Below are positions 1 to 10,600 of a stretch of DNA of 31,595 nt, one piece after another. The position numbers and the translations under genes are program-made. Location of the stretch: contig JAOXYB010027512.1 of the NCBI GenBank assembly GCA_028565635.1, positions 1 to 31,595 of the forward strand, read 5' to 3'. This stretch comes from Phoronis ovalis (taxonomy: Eukaryota; Phoronida; Phoronidae). Below the pieces are notes generated by a model. That model did not search any database. It was not told the origin of the DNA and worked only from the letters and a program-made list of their open reading frames with translations. How positions within the stretch are numbered: the stretch's first letter is position 1; each line of letters begins with the position of its first letter.

Positions 1-48
1 GTGTTTTTGAAAGACACCAACTTCTCCGGTATGTTGCATTCTCTGGGC

Positions 49-88
49 TATGACCCTAGTATGCCATAGGCAATATACTAGGGTCATA
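49..88. repeat. Perfect 14-bp inverted repeat in intron 1 of the PUDP-like gene
   Basis: TATGACCCTAGTAT at 49-62 is exactly reverse-complementary to ATACTAGGGTCATA at 75-88, separated by 12 bases. It may be a decayed transposon end or a simple cruciform. No coding or RNA function is visible. Confidence 0.6.
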
Positions 89-232
89 AAGCTAGGACTA
101 TAATGATACTATAAATCCGGTCTAGTCCGGGGGTATATACTATATATAGATATATGGATAAACCAACAACTGAGTTTGAACAGAATATGTTACTCCTGTC
201 TGTGTCTATAGTAAAGTATTTATAAATCTTAC

Positions 233-299
233 CTAATAAAAGTCCATCAACGTCAAAAATAACGTGGGATACATCAGTCAACTCACCCTCTGAGCCCAT
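233..299 (-). CDS. PUDP: PUDP-like HAD phosphatase, first coding exon (gene continues off the left edge)
   Basis: This exon encodes the N-terminus of a haloacid-dehalogenase-superfamily hydrolase. It starts with MGSEGELTDVSHV and runs into IFDVDGLLL, which is HAD motif I (DxDG): the first Asp is the nucleophile and the second the acid/base. The same stretch opens pseudouridine-5'-phosphatase (PUDP/HDHD1), which removes phosphate from pseudouridine 5'-phosphate. On the minus strand the exon ends in a single G followed by gtaaga, a phase-1 donor, so the next codon would be the expected Asp (GA-) after DGLLL. Only 22 codons plus one base are in the window; bases 1-232 would be intron 1. A different HAD paralogue is possible because motifs II-IV are not visible. 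The gene lies head to head with the PNPLA4-like gene. Confidence 0.72.
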
Positions 300-1308
300 C
301 TTTAATCTGCAGCCACATTATTACAAAGCCAAACTAAATACTTATTACCATACTTTGAAGCATATTTTTACTTTAGTAATAATACATAAACTATAGTGAA
401 AACTGATTGAACAATATTGCAATTCTAAACATTATTTCGTATATTTGTAACCAGGTTCTTAAGTCATGGCTCTTAATAGTGTTTAACTGTTAGCAGAAGA
501 AGTCACTTTGAAAAATTCTGGGCAAGAAAATATCGATTGACCCTCATTATACATGTAGGTATAAACTATTTATAATAATTAAACTATGCTCCCAAATTAC
601 TCCAATGTTCATCCTTTGCAAGCATTGTACTGATACTGATAGTAGTTATGTGACTCTGACTCCTGAGTTTAATAACTTTAATACAGAAAAAAAACGTGGA
701 ACGGAATCTAGCACATCACGATCTATACTCTATAGACAGTTGAGGCGTGTTAGTAATCTCAGTAGAATCAATAATAAGGATTCTAATTATAAAAAATAAG
801 AAGAGGTGTTAATAGTATTCTGATGATATAGCATGTGAGGTGGAATTCAGCAAGATGCTATTTCCGCTACTTGGCTTTTAAAAGTTCCTGATGTGACATG
901 GACACAGGATTGTTTTTGATGATTTTTATGTGATTTTTGGACTCCTTGGATAATCATATGATTAACAATTTATAGTCACTTCCTGGTACCATCTAAAACA
1001 ACCTCTACTGTTTAACAGAATTATGTCAACATCCAAAGAAAGTTTATGCAGTCATTTTATAATTATGTGACTTCATTAAAAGAAATTGACATTGGTGTTT
1101 GCTTGAATGAAGGTGATGGGGAAGACTTTATTTACAAATCTCATGTACTATTTGTTTGATGTAACTACTATCTGACTGCATAATAATCATTTTTTTAAAA
1201 CATATGATTGATTAAAATGTATACTTTTTAACAGGTTTTTGACCACTTAAAAGTCTTTGTATATAATTTTGAGGATGTACAGAATCAACCGTTAATTAGA
1301 ACTACATA
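300..1308. other. Divergent intergenic region between the PUDP-like and PNPLA4-like genes
   Basis: About 1 kb of AT-rich DNA separates two genes transcribed away from each other, so both promoters should lie here. I see no CpG-rich block or convincing TATA element. At 1230-1234 taacag could be a 3' splice site giving a 74-base 5' untranslated piece directly before the PNPLA4-like ATG, which would place that promoter further left. The 64-codon open frame at 605-799 has no recognisable content. Confidence 0.5.
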
Positions 1309-1479
1309 ATGAACTTATCATTTGCTGGATGTGGATTTCTTGCCGTCTATCATCTTGGTGCATTAAACAGTCTTGCAAGACACTCGCCAACTTTTTGGAG
1401 AAGTATTAAAAGATGTGCTGGGGCTTCTGGAGGTTCCTTAGCGGCTGCCGTGGCAACACTTGGACCAGATAAAATACAG
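1309..1479 (+). CDS. PNPLA4: PNPLA4-like exon 1 (aa 1-57)
   Basis: Carries the oxyanion loop (GCGF, 7-10) and the nucleophile Ser40 in GASGG. It ends ATA-CAG before gtaaag, phase 0. Confidence 0.88.
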
Positions 1480-3172
1480 GTAAAGTTTACTAATGAAAGT
1501 AATAAAAGACAAATAAATGAAGGTCAGAAAGAGTTTTTTTGTGGTATGTGATAGAGTAATTTATTTTAACACCTAAGATTTCTAAAATCACTAAAAATTT
1601 GGCTATGAGTCTTGATTAAAAACTAAAACAATTCATTGTGAGTTGTGAACAGCTTACTACATCTGTTATTTTTTTTCTAATTCTTTGAATTGACATGCCT
1701 TTCCACCCATCATTATAGTCAGTATTAATGTGCTAGTAATAAGTAGAATACTGAAATTGTACTATGAAACTTTATCCTAGCTGAACATCTCGTGGCACGT
1801 ATATTTCTATAAAATTTTGAAACATGAATGAGCACTGTGATGCATTTGAACAAATATTGGGTTAGTTTTTACTTCAGTTGAAGTATTTGATCAAATCTGT
1901 AATAATCTTTACTTTTGTATTTTATGCAGGAATGTATACGCTTCACATACGACGTAACTAGAGAAATTCGTGCTTTGCCATTAGGTGCTTTAACTCCAGG
2001 GTTTAATGTCATGCATAAACTTGAAGAGTATTTACAAGAAATACTCCCAGAAAATGCTCATGAATTGGCGACTGATAGGTTATTTATATCTGTAACTGAA
2101 ATAGACAGCAAGAAAAATATGGTTGTTTCAAAATATAAATCAAGAGAAGAAGTTTTGCAGGTAATGTATCTGGTACAGGTCTGCTTTTATGCAAAGACTA
2201 AGCCACTAGTCATGGCAGATGATGACTTGATGCACATTTCCCAGTTCACTTAAATATTTTAAACTGTATTAAAACTGTTAATCTAACACACCTAGTGATT
2301 TTTTATTCCCCTTTTTTCAGTTCACAACATATAGATTAGTATTTATTAATCACGGTTACATCATTTACAAGACTGTTCCACAGCATAACTTGTGACTCTA
2401 TATGTTAGCACTCGTGATGCACATCATGTTTATATTAATTGTGCATGTTTTGTTATATTTGTTAGTTATATTTTTATAGCGTTTATCTTTTTGTTTAGTG
2501 GCTGTTGTGTAGTTGTTACATCCCACTGTATGGAGGCATTAAAGCACCTCAAATAGATGGCAAGGTACAAATAATATTGTTATTTCACATTTTAATATTA
2601 ATTATCATAAAATAAATGTAGAATGCAAAAAAATCAACAAGTCTTTATCTTTGTATTTTTACATTTTTAATTGGTTGCAGAGTGCATATAATATGCATTC
2701 CGCCAGTCTACTCTTCTGTTGTGAAGTGGAAAACATTTTTAAGAATTATGTTGTTTTCTTTAGGCGAGTTTTTATTATTTGCAATACGGACACAACTGAT
2801 TTTTTGCTCAATCACTGGCTTATCATGATGGTTAATCTATAGTTTGATTTAATAGTTAATCTATGTCTATGCTAATTACAGGGATATATGGATGGCGGCT
2901 TCACCAACAATCTTCCATCAGAGTTTGCTGAGGGGAGAACTATATACATTTCTCCATTTTGTGGACGGCAGCACATTAGTCCAGCAGATCAACGTGGAAG
3001 AGGATGGTTTCTGAATATTAAAAACCAAAATTTTCAATTAAACATTAAAAACACCGTTCGTTTTATTCATGCTTTGTTTCCGCCAACTGTGGAAGAGTTA
3101 GAAATGTACTACCAACGGGGAGGCTTGGATGCGCTGAAGTTTTTAAAATCACAATCATTACATGAGAAATAG
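1309..3172 (+). CDS. PNPLA4: PNPLA4-like patatin-domain lipid hydrolase, complete gene, four exons
   Basis: Patatin-like phospholipases hydrolyse acylglycerols and, for PNPLA4, also retinyl esters. Joining 1309-1479, 1930-2160, 2499-2564 and 2882-3172 gives 252 aa with all introns in phase 0; human PNPLA4 is 253 aa. The protein opens with NLSFAGCGF, the glycine-rich oxyanion-hole loop (residues 2-10), then the nucleophile elbow G38-A-S40-G-G42. The catalytic Asp is D160 in M-D-G-G-F. The Ser-Asp dyad is therefore intact. Motifs shared with PNPLA4 by memory include TPG near residue 90, AHELA near 107, YISPF after the Asp motif, and ALFPP near the C-terminus. There is no added C-terminal domain as in PNPLA2/3. 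The ATG at 1309 has A at -3 and sits immediately before the conserved NLSFA. No membrane segment or signal peptide is evident. Confidence 0.9.
1930..2160 (+). CDS. PNPLA4: PNPLA4-like exon 2 (aa 58-134)
   Basis: Follows a tttatgcag acceptor and begins ECIRFTYDVTREIR. It continues through the LGALTPGF and NAHELATDRL segments typical of PNPLA family members, and ends at TTG-CAG before gtaatg, phase 0. Confidence 0.88.
2499..2564 (+). CDS. PNPLA4: PNPLA4-like exon 3 (aa 135-156), 66 bases
   Basis: A short exon between tttgtttag and gtacaa encodes WLLCSCYIPLYGGI and then KAPQIDGK. This is the S-x-x-P-x-Y/F-x-G block that PNPLA proteins carry just before the catalytic Asp motif. Both junctions are phase 0. 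Confidence 0.88.
2882..3172 (+). CDS. PNPLA4: PNPLA4-like exon 4 (aa 157-252 and stop)
   Basis: After a ttacag acceptor it reads GYMDGGFTNNLP, with catalytic Asp160, then RTIYISPFCGR and the HALFPP block. It stops at TAG 3170-3172. Confidence 0.9.
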   Translation, partial: GYMDGGFTNNLPSEFAEGRTIYISPFCGRQHISPADQRGRGWFLNIKNQNFQLNIKNTVRFIHALFPPTVEELEMYYQRGGLDALKFLKSQSLHEK

Positions 3173-5204
3173 ATCTCATTGTGATGGTATCACACCCTAG
3201 TCTTTCTTAGTAGTAGAGATAATAGAATATATTACCATCATGATTTTACTTAGACTGCAAAGATCTCCTAATGGGGAAGGTATTTCAAGATGATTCATTT
3301 AGATAGTCAATCTCAGTGAGTGGGTTGATTCACATCCAGGGGGGTTAACTTCTAATAAAATAATCAAACCCCCCTAAGATCGACCCTACCTCTCATGGAT
3401 GCTCTTTTCTGGACTGGAGCTAAAAATATTTACCCCTTCCTTGACTAAATATTGCACTTGGAATATGGCGATCTGATCTTGATTTTTAGTTTTCGTACTT
3501 TGGCTTATAGTTGTCGTGGAAATGGTAGAGTTGATTAAGGTGGCTAGTCCCATTAGGATAACCTAATACTTGACACCTTAAGGTTAATTTTGGGCATGGT
3601 TATAAATGAAATAATTTTTTTTGACTAACTTGATAAAATGTGACAATTTCCAGGACTTGAAAAACTAAAAAAGGATGTAATATCCTTTTCCTGGAGTAAA
3701 AGCATGAAAGGTATACCCTTTCAGGTAGAACCACTAGTATTGACCTTCATAGGAAGGTAACCCCCAGCAACCACATATGTATGAATAAGAAATCGAGAAA
3801 AAAGTGGGTTTCTGTTTTCAACCAGGTACATGACATGTTCCATGTTAAGGGTATATATATGTTTAGGGAAATATTAGCAAATATTAGTTTAGTTTCTAAA
3901 ATGTAGATCTGCCCAATAAGGATAACTGTTTTTCACCATCAGATACAGACGATTGTGTAAAAAATGTGTTTTTGTAACTGATATGGTCTCTACAGTGTCA
4001 AATATCACTCTTTAAAAACTGCATGGGATAGCGATGCTGCTTTTTAGCCAGCTATGATATACAGCATTTAGAGACTGCATGTTTTTTTTTACCCTATGTT
4101 CATTGCTTGACGTAAGTGCCTGACCGGTATAGCAAGGTCGTTTGGCACTAAGTTTGGAGATGAATTAAATATGTACACTTGTCGATCTGGAAGAATTAGT
4201 AAATTAGTAACCGAGAATCCTAAAGAGTAGAATTTTTTTAAAACAAGATTTAGTTTGTTTTTAAATATGTTTAATAAAATATTTGTAGAAGCTATAATAA
4301 TATAATTTAAATCCTGATGTATGCATTTATTATTTTAAAATTATTCTTTGTACAGCTGGTGCTATATGTAGTCAAACACGTTTTATTAACACGTTTTTCT
4401 ATGATATACCTATAATTTATTGATATTTAAAATTGTTATGATATTAAATAAAATAATTAAAAAGATTTGTTTTGACAAAACAATCATGGTTATTTTCAAT
4501 GTTGCTCTGTCACACTTTTGCTGAAAGTTCATGTTATAAAATTATTGTATTGTCATTCATTTGATAAATTTGCAAGTTCAGTGAATTGACAGGCCAGGGG
4601 TCTCCTGTGTATATTTTGAGGTTGGGTGTTCCACTAAATGTAAAATTGTTGGACTAACTCCACAAAAAATGTGAAAATTTGGACCCCGAAATCAAACCGA
4701 AAAATTCAACAAGAACCCCGGCCAAAAATTCCCGGCCAATACATTCTGTGAAATATATATTTTACCTATTTCAGTACGTTTTTCTCCAAAATCTTTACAA
4801 ATAGTATCGATGCTATGTTTTATTTATTAGATATTATCTACTTTGCTTGAAAAGTAGATCCGAAATGTACTTTTCTGAAAACTGTTATCAGTCGACTTCA
4901 TCCCAAAATAGAGGGCTATAGGGGGTTTTCGTGAGCAGCGAGCATTGGGGTCTGTTAAGTCCAATAGCAGCGAGCATTTTCTTTTGGTGGCCATTTTTTA
5001 AATTTTTTACTTTTATTATTTTTTAACTTGCCGCGCGCGAGGCATATCCTTTTGGCGACCATTTTTTTTTGCTTTTGCTTTCTATTTTTATAACTTGCTG
5101 CCAACCTCTTTTTTTTTTTTGGTTAATTTTTCTTATTAAGTGCGAACAGCGGGCATTGCCAATTTTTAAGTGCGAGCATTGCACCCTGGGGGGATCCCCT
5201 ACCC
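3173..5204. other. 3' UTR and intergenic DNA, no gene seen
   Basis: AT-rich sequence with the PNPLA4-like 3' UTR at its left end. Around 3337-3376 a ggggggtt / aacccccc pair could form a short hairpin. From about 4920 to 5180 the DNA is patchy and low in complexity, with recurring GCGAGCATT-like words (for example 4935 and 5172) and long T runs, probably an old transposon. The open frame at 5023-5256 on the minus strand runs through this repeat and has no recognisable protein content. Confidence 0.5.
3354..3359 (+). terminator. Candidate poly(A) signal of the PNPLA4-like gene
   Basis: AATAAA lies 182 bases after the stop codon. Further AATAAA-like hexamers around 4269 and 4444 mean a longer 3' UTR is also possible. 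Confidence 0.45.
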
Positions 5205-5608
5205 TCGGGGGGGTACTCAAGGTTTTTTGACTACGGGGATGTGCCGCGGAACCCAATAAATTTTAGCTTGTGGTAGCAAACCCAATCCAAATTTTTTGAA
5301 ATTTTATGGTAGCAATCCAAATTTTGTGAAATATAAGGGTAGCAATCCCAAATTTAAAAAAAAATGAGTAGCAATCCATTTTTATGCAAATTGACTGATA
5401 CAAACCAAATTCGAAAAATCCTTTTACGGATACAAAACGTAAAATTAATCCAAATTATTTGCTGTAAGCAGTGAGTAGCAATCCAAATTTTTGAATTTCT
5501 TTACGGCAGCAATCCAAAAAAATACAGTAGGAAGTATACAATCCAAATCCAAAATTTTTAACTGGGGCTGCACACCCCCACCAAAAATACCTCGAGTACC
5601 CCCCCGGG
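5205..5608. mobile_element. MITE-like non-autonomous DNA transposon with terminal inverted repeats and 9-bp flanking direct repeat
   Basis: The left end reads CGGGGGGGTACTCAAGGTTT from 5206. The right end (to about 5606) is its imperfect reverse complement, with GAGTACCCCCCCG at 5594-5606. CCCCTACCC occurs directly at 5196-5204 and 5609-5617, as expected of a target-site duplication of 8-9 bp. Inside are degenerate units of about 30 bp beginning GTAGCAATCCAAATTT (starts near 5273, 5309, 5339, 5368, 5475 and 5506). No transposase frame is present. A second, decayed copy lies at 30953-31212. The 8-9 bp duplication would fit a hAT-like mobiliser, but the ends are C/G-rich, so chance similarity must be kept in mind. 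Confidence 0.65.
5273..5535 (+). repeat. Degenerate minisatellite inside the MITE-like element
   Basis: At least six imperfect copies of a unit starting G(T/C)AGCAATCC followed by A/T-rich filler. The first four are spaced 29-36 bp apart; a non-repeating segment of about 75 bp follows before two more. The frame on the minus strand here (5445-5633) is a by-product of the repeat. Confidence 0.65.
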
Positions 5609-6177
5609 CCCCTACCCCATCAAAATAGATCAACCACCTGCAGTGGACCTTCTAAAATTGTAAAATGCATGTTTTTACAATATCAAATAAATATTATTGT
5701 ATGATATCATGCTGCTATTCTGAATTGATTGAGTAACTGAAATATTTTAGTAGCTTCTATTAGGCTCCTAGTGGCCTAAAAGCCTTTTTAGGATTGGTTA
5801 CCCGGCAATGGATGTGACTGGGTGTGTGTTGATTGGATAAACCTAGTCTGTAGTCCAGACTATTTTTTGCATATTATTATTGTAATATCATTTATAATTA
5901 TTGTAAAATATTTATAATATTTGGTTGCCAGTATAATATTACACAGTCATGTGAGCAGAAAAAATCATGGAAGTCCCTAAAAGTGTCAATACTTGGTTAT
6001 TTAATATATCCTTGGGGTGTACATTTGATACTGGGTAAAAGGTAATGGTGTAAACTAAAAAACAAGACAATTTTGACAAGTTATAAATGAATAAGGTTTA
6101 AAAACACCCAAAAGGGACTGAGGTCATTCTAGGATAAACCAAGCATTTGTGTCTATTGTGATTTCATAGTTACTCAC
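5609..6177. other. Intergenic DNA upstream of NUP98-NUP96
   Basis: AT-rich, with several long A/T words (around 5860-5940). I see no coding potential or structured RNA. Confidence 0.4.
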
Positions 6178-6346
6178 TAGACGCCAGTCGTGTAAGCCCC
6201 AGTGCGCATGCTCGCGGGAAAAACCCATCGCCATTGTGGAATCCGGAGTGAACTGGATCAAAAACTGGATGGAACAACGGATTTTCCCAATATAAACGCT
6301 ATAAATGACGATCCTTACTTATGTAACAGAAACAAGAAAAAGTAAG
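6178..6346 (+). promoter_or_regulatory. NUP98: Probable promoter and non-coding first exon of NUP98-NUP96
   Basis: A local CpG-rich patch in otherwise AT-rich DNA holds TGCGCATGCTCG at 6203-6214, which matches the NRF1 consensus (YGCGCAYGCGCR) at 11 of 12 positions. It also has CGCCATTG at 6230-6237, similar to a YY1 core on the other strand. A purine-rich run ends at two overlapping donors, gtaagg at 6342 or gtatgc at 6347. An acceptor (atttccatttcag) at 7575 starts the exon with the ATG, so a 5' UTR exon here spliced to 7576 is the simplest reading. The transcription start is not defined. Confidence 0.5.
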
Positions 6347-7575
6347 GTATGCATACATTTATTTTGTAAAATTCTCTAAGACGTAATTTCGGACAAGTCA
6401 TTTTGGAAATATCAACGCGCCAAAATTGCATCCGGCCGTCCGAAACAGCGTGCTTTTGAAATTTAACATGATAGCATCTCTAGACATAAGTCTAAAACTT
6501 AAACAATCTGTTCTTTTTCTACACAGTATTCTTCCTAACGTGTTACTTATTTTGTGAAGGACGCGTGGAGTGTACTAATATTTTCTAAGGCTAAGGACGT
6601 GTATTAATTTGGTTCCAGATTATGCCAGGTAGTTTTTAAAATTAAATAAAAACGGAAAATTTACATTAAAATTTTGAATGTATACCTCTACTCACGTGTC
6701 TATGAATTTCCCGAATTATGAGTGACAGGTTGCACGATATGTATCGTTAAATAGTCTGACATCATAACTGACTTTAGTTCTAGGTCAAAAGGTCATTTGG
6801 AGATCAAAGTCAAATTTCTAAAATTGCTCAAAATGTTCCAAAATGATGGTATTAAGTTGTAAAAAGGTAATTTTCATGACCTTTGAGAACATTTAGATAT
6901 TAAAAGTGGAAATTTATTGTAGGTTTTCAATTAATTTTATGAAGAAAACATGCTGCAAGTCATACATAACATGTAGTTCAACAGGCTTATAATTTGACAT
7001 ATCGATAGTCTCAGAGTCAGGAGAGGTGACCTTGAGGTAAAAAAGTCATATAGAGGTCAAAAGTTCAAAATCACAAAATGTAAAATAAAATTTTCAGAAA
7101 TAGCTTTTATGCATTTGGAGGTCATCTAGTCAAGGGGAACATTTTGAGGTAAAAACCTACCTTATTTTAGGCACAGTCTGATGTGTTAAAAATTTGTAGT
7201 AAATCACAGATAATAAATAAACTTCATGTATTTATTATTAATTGAGAATGCCGGTTGCATGTAATTCCAATCCTGAAGTTTGTACGTAATTTGTAATTTA
7301 AGCTAACTATCTAACATATGGCAGGTCATGGAAAGTCCTTGATTAAAAATTCCAGACAGGAGTTTTACCATACCAACTGTTTTCACAACGGTCAGAAAAT
7401 TAAAAAAAAAATATAAACGATCATTTATTTGATCAGGTTTTAGCAATTAATAAAGAAAAGGTGATTTCACAAGATTTTGTAAAACAGTGGATTGATGTCA
7501 ACACGAGTCAGCAAGACTGAGAATATATAGCCTAGTGATTCAGTGAATGCATTTTATGAAACATTTCCATTTCAG
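6347..7575 (+). other. First intron of NUP98-NUP96 (5' UTR intron)
   Basis: Contains a dispersed repeat at about 6775-7140 rich in AGGTCA-like words (see findings). The rest is AT-rich without coding signal. It ends with a good pyrimidine tract and CAG at 7573-7575. Confidence 0.45.
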
Positions 7576-7673
7576 AATAGAAACAGCACATGACATAATA
7601 CTTAAAATATTTATTAATACCAAAATGTTTGGTCAACAGAAACCATCGGGATTTTCTTTTGGAACAACAGGAT
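7576..7673 (+). CDS. NUP98: NUP98 coding exon 1 (5' UTR 7576-7624; CDS 7625-7673, aa 1-16)
   Basis: The acceptor at 7575 is followed by 49 bases of 5' UTR, then ATG. It encodes [16 protein letters not shown] and ends in one base (T) before gtgagt, phase 1. Confidence 0.85.
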
Positions 7674-10600
7674 GTGAGTACCATTTTGAAAATTGTTGTT
7701 TCATCTCCTAAAATATCCTGTGACAGCAGGCAACAATATTAAACTAAAAAAGTGTTCTCAAATTCTTTTACACATTTGGCAAGATTTAGTGCCAAACAGG
7801 ATGTTTTCACTGACTTCTACAGACAACAACAGAAAGACGGTTATTAAAGTTTGATATTGTTTAATACAAAGCGATTTACTCAGTTTGCAAGTTTTTTATA
7901 TCCAGATTGGCTTTAAATATTTGCTACCTAAAATGCAATTAAAGCATTTCTTGCAACTCTAATAGACATCATTTCTTCAACTTTGATATAAATTCTATAC
8001 AAGTTACTGATTCATAGCTGTTCATGTACAGTCGTCATTTTTAGCTACCTTTGGTACCAGTACTACTCCATTTGGAGCAGGATCTACTGGTTTCAGTACA
8101 CCATCATCATTTGGTTCTCAGACACCTAGTGTGTTTGGAGCTGGCGGGGCAACTGGTACATCAACAGGTTCTGGTCTTTTTGGTGGAGGAGGCACTGCAG
8201 GATTTGGTGCCACGCCATCTTCGTCAGGCTTCAGTTAGTACACTATTTATTAGTTTCTTCAAGTCATAAACTTGCATGTTGTGTTTCTTTAGAGAGTAAA
8301 AATTAGATTTGCTACTTAAATTTATATTTTATTGGTAAAGAGAAATATAATGCAGTACTATTAACTAGGAACTGCTACCTTTCACTGACTATAATGCTAG
8401 TATGGTTTTGCAATACCACTAAAGCATGTATCATCTATTTCTAGAGTGCTGTGACAGCTTTAAGTAAACAGTTTTGAGGTTTCAAAAAAGAAAATAGATC
8501 AGCAAAGGTGACATATTAAAAAAAAGAAAGGCTGTCTTGAAGCTAGAAACTGACTTATATATATATACTGTACAATTTATTTGCAGCATTTGGTCAGCAA
8601 GCAGCCACATCTCAAAGTAGTGGACTATTTGGAGGTACGCAATCACAGACATCAAGCAGTCTTTTTGCTACTCCAGTATCATCATCAGCATTTGGTGCCA
8701 AGACTTCAGGATTTGGAGGTGAGAAAGTAATATCTGCTCATTGTTATCATAGATTTTGTTGTTAACTGGCAGTAGTGTGTTTCAAGTCCACCATTTTAAA
8801 GTTGTAATGGTCACAGAAATATTTCTAGCGGCAGCGAAGCTCTTATTTAATGTGTGCATACTGGAATATGACTCGGCATACCTACAATGTGTTACTTCAT
8901 GGGTGCAGACATCTTAGCATTTTCACCTAATGCTCCAGAACCAGGTTTCACAATTTTTGTTGTGGATACAAGGGGGTTTCCACCGTTTTCTAGAACACGG
9001 TCACGTAATTTCTGGGAGAAAACATTCCATGAAGTCCCCATGAAAATCAGGTTTCTTGAAAAACGGTCAAGGGTTTTTGACCGTTTTCTTCGGAATGGTT
9101 TCTTTGTTCCTTGTTTGCTTTACCCATATGAGCTTGGATTAACTTATTTGAAAGTACTGGATATATGTTAATGAATGTTCCTACTACATGTATTCAATAA
9201 TCCCGCATACCAAATCTAATCCATCTTTTTAACAGCATTAGCAACAATAAGATAATAAAGCTTAAGTCATTTCGGTGATATGGGTGTGATTAAAGTGCTG
9301 GGATGTGTGAAATTGAAATAATCATTAAATAATTCGGCGTTTTGTCCAACATATTAAATCAAAATTCATGAGTCTAAAATAAACTCAAATATATCTTACA
9401 GATGGTTCAAACATTATATTAATTATTATGTTATAACATAACATGACATGTGTTGTTATTTTACAAAAGAAATATCTCAAAAAGTTACCAAAAATTTATT
9501 GCAAGAATTATTTTTTTTGAATATAAATTGATTTACCCAAGTGTTTGAATTGTTACCACGAAGCTGCAATCGTTGGAAAAGTCCCTAGCATTGTATAAAC
9601 CTATTCTTGGTCGTAAAATAGCTCAGTTAAAATTTCTACAGCCTGATTGGCTAACTCAGGAAATATCCTCTGATGTCTAGCACCTTTTAGCATATAAAGT
9701 TCGGTCTGACTTTATATATAGCACAACATAGAACAAGTCATTTACATGTGGTTTTATGTGGAAAGTTATTACTTGTGCCTGACGTTGTGATGAGGTTTCA
9801 CAGGCCTTCATTCCCTGAATGGACACACTCTGTGTAGGTTTTCAGATGTGCTGGTCTGAATGTGTTAGTAATCTTTGATTGAATTAGTAGGTATACCTAA
9901 ATTTATGTTACTCAATTTCCTCAAAATTTATTTGACAACGTTTGGCACTTTCCTGGTTTTAATACAATGTCCAAACTGTGGAATTTGATGGCAGTCAATT
10001 AAGGAAGAGTTGATGCAAGAATTTTAGTCAGGTTGTGAGGGCGATATTTAAATAAATATCTTTTTGTTTTCATGTTAGGCTTTGGTGCAACCTCGTCAAC
10101 TGGTGGAGGTATATTTGGATCCCAAACAAAGCCAACTGCCAGTGGACTTTTTGGTACGCAGGCTTCAACTTCACTCTTCACTGGAACATCTGGTATGTAC
10201 AAATATAACAGCAGTGTGTATTCATGGTTAAAATAACAAATGGGGGACATGATTGGGATGTAAACCATTCATGGTTGCTCAGTAATTCCATTGGATATCT
10301 TTCTTAATAGGGATTTTAGGATTAAAACTAAAGTAAGCAGAAAATCTCACTAGTATTTATTAACAGCTACGGTTATTACCATTGATGTTATGGAATATCA
10401 TTTAATAGTTAAATAAAGATATCTATAACATATTTGAAAAATGGTATTACATAAGACTTAGCAATTTGGTTGTCTAATGCTGTATTCTCTTTTTAGGGTT
10501 TGGAGCGACACCTAATGGCAGCACAATAAAGTACAATCCCGCCATTGGTACTGATACCATGCTGAAAAATGGAATATCAACAACCATATCAACAAAGCAT

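Noticed and set aside
605-799. 64-codon plus-strand open frame between PUDP-like and PNPLA4-like genes
   Set aside because: Low-complexity Ser/Asn-rich content, no family resemblance, within the divergent promoter region.
5023-5633. Minus-strand open frames over 5023-5256 and 5445-5633
   Set aside because: They run through low-complexity DNA and the MITE-like element; the residues reflect repeat units.
8887-9171. 94-codon open frame in NUP98 intron 3
   Set aside because: No recognisable domain, sits wholly within an intron and over an inverted repeat, and its flanks do not offer matching splice phases.
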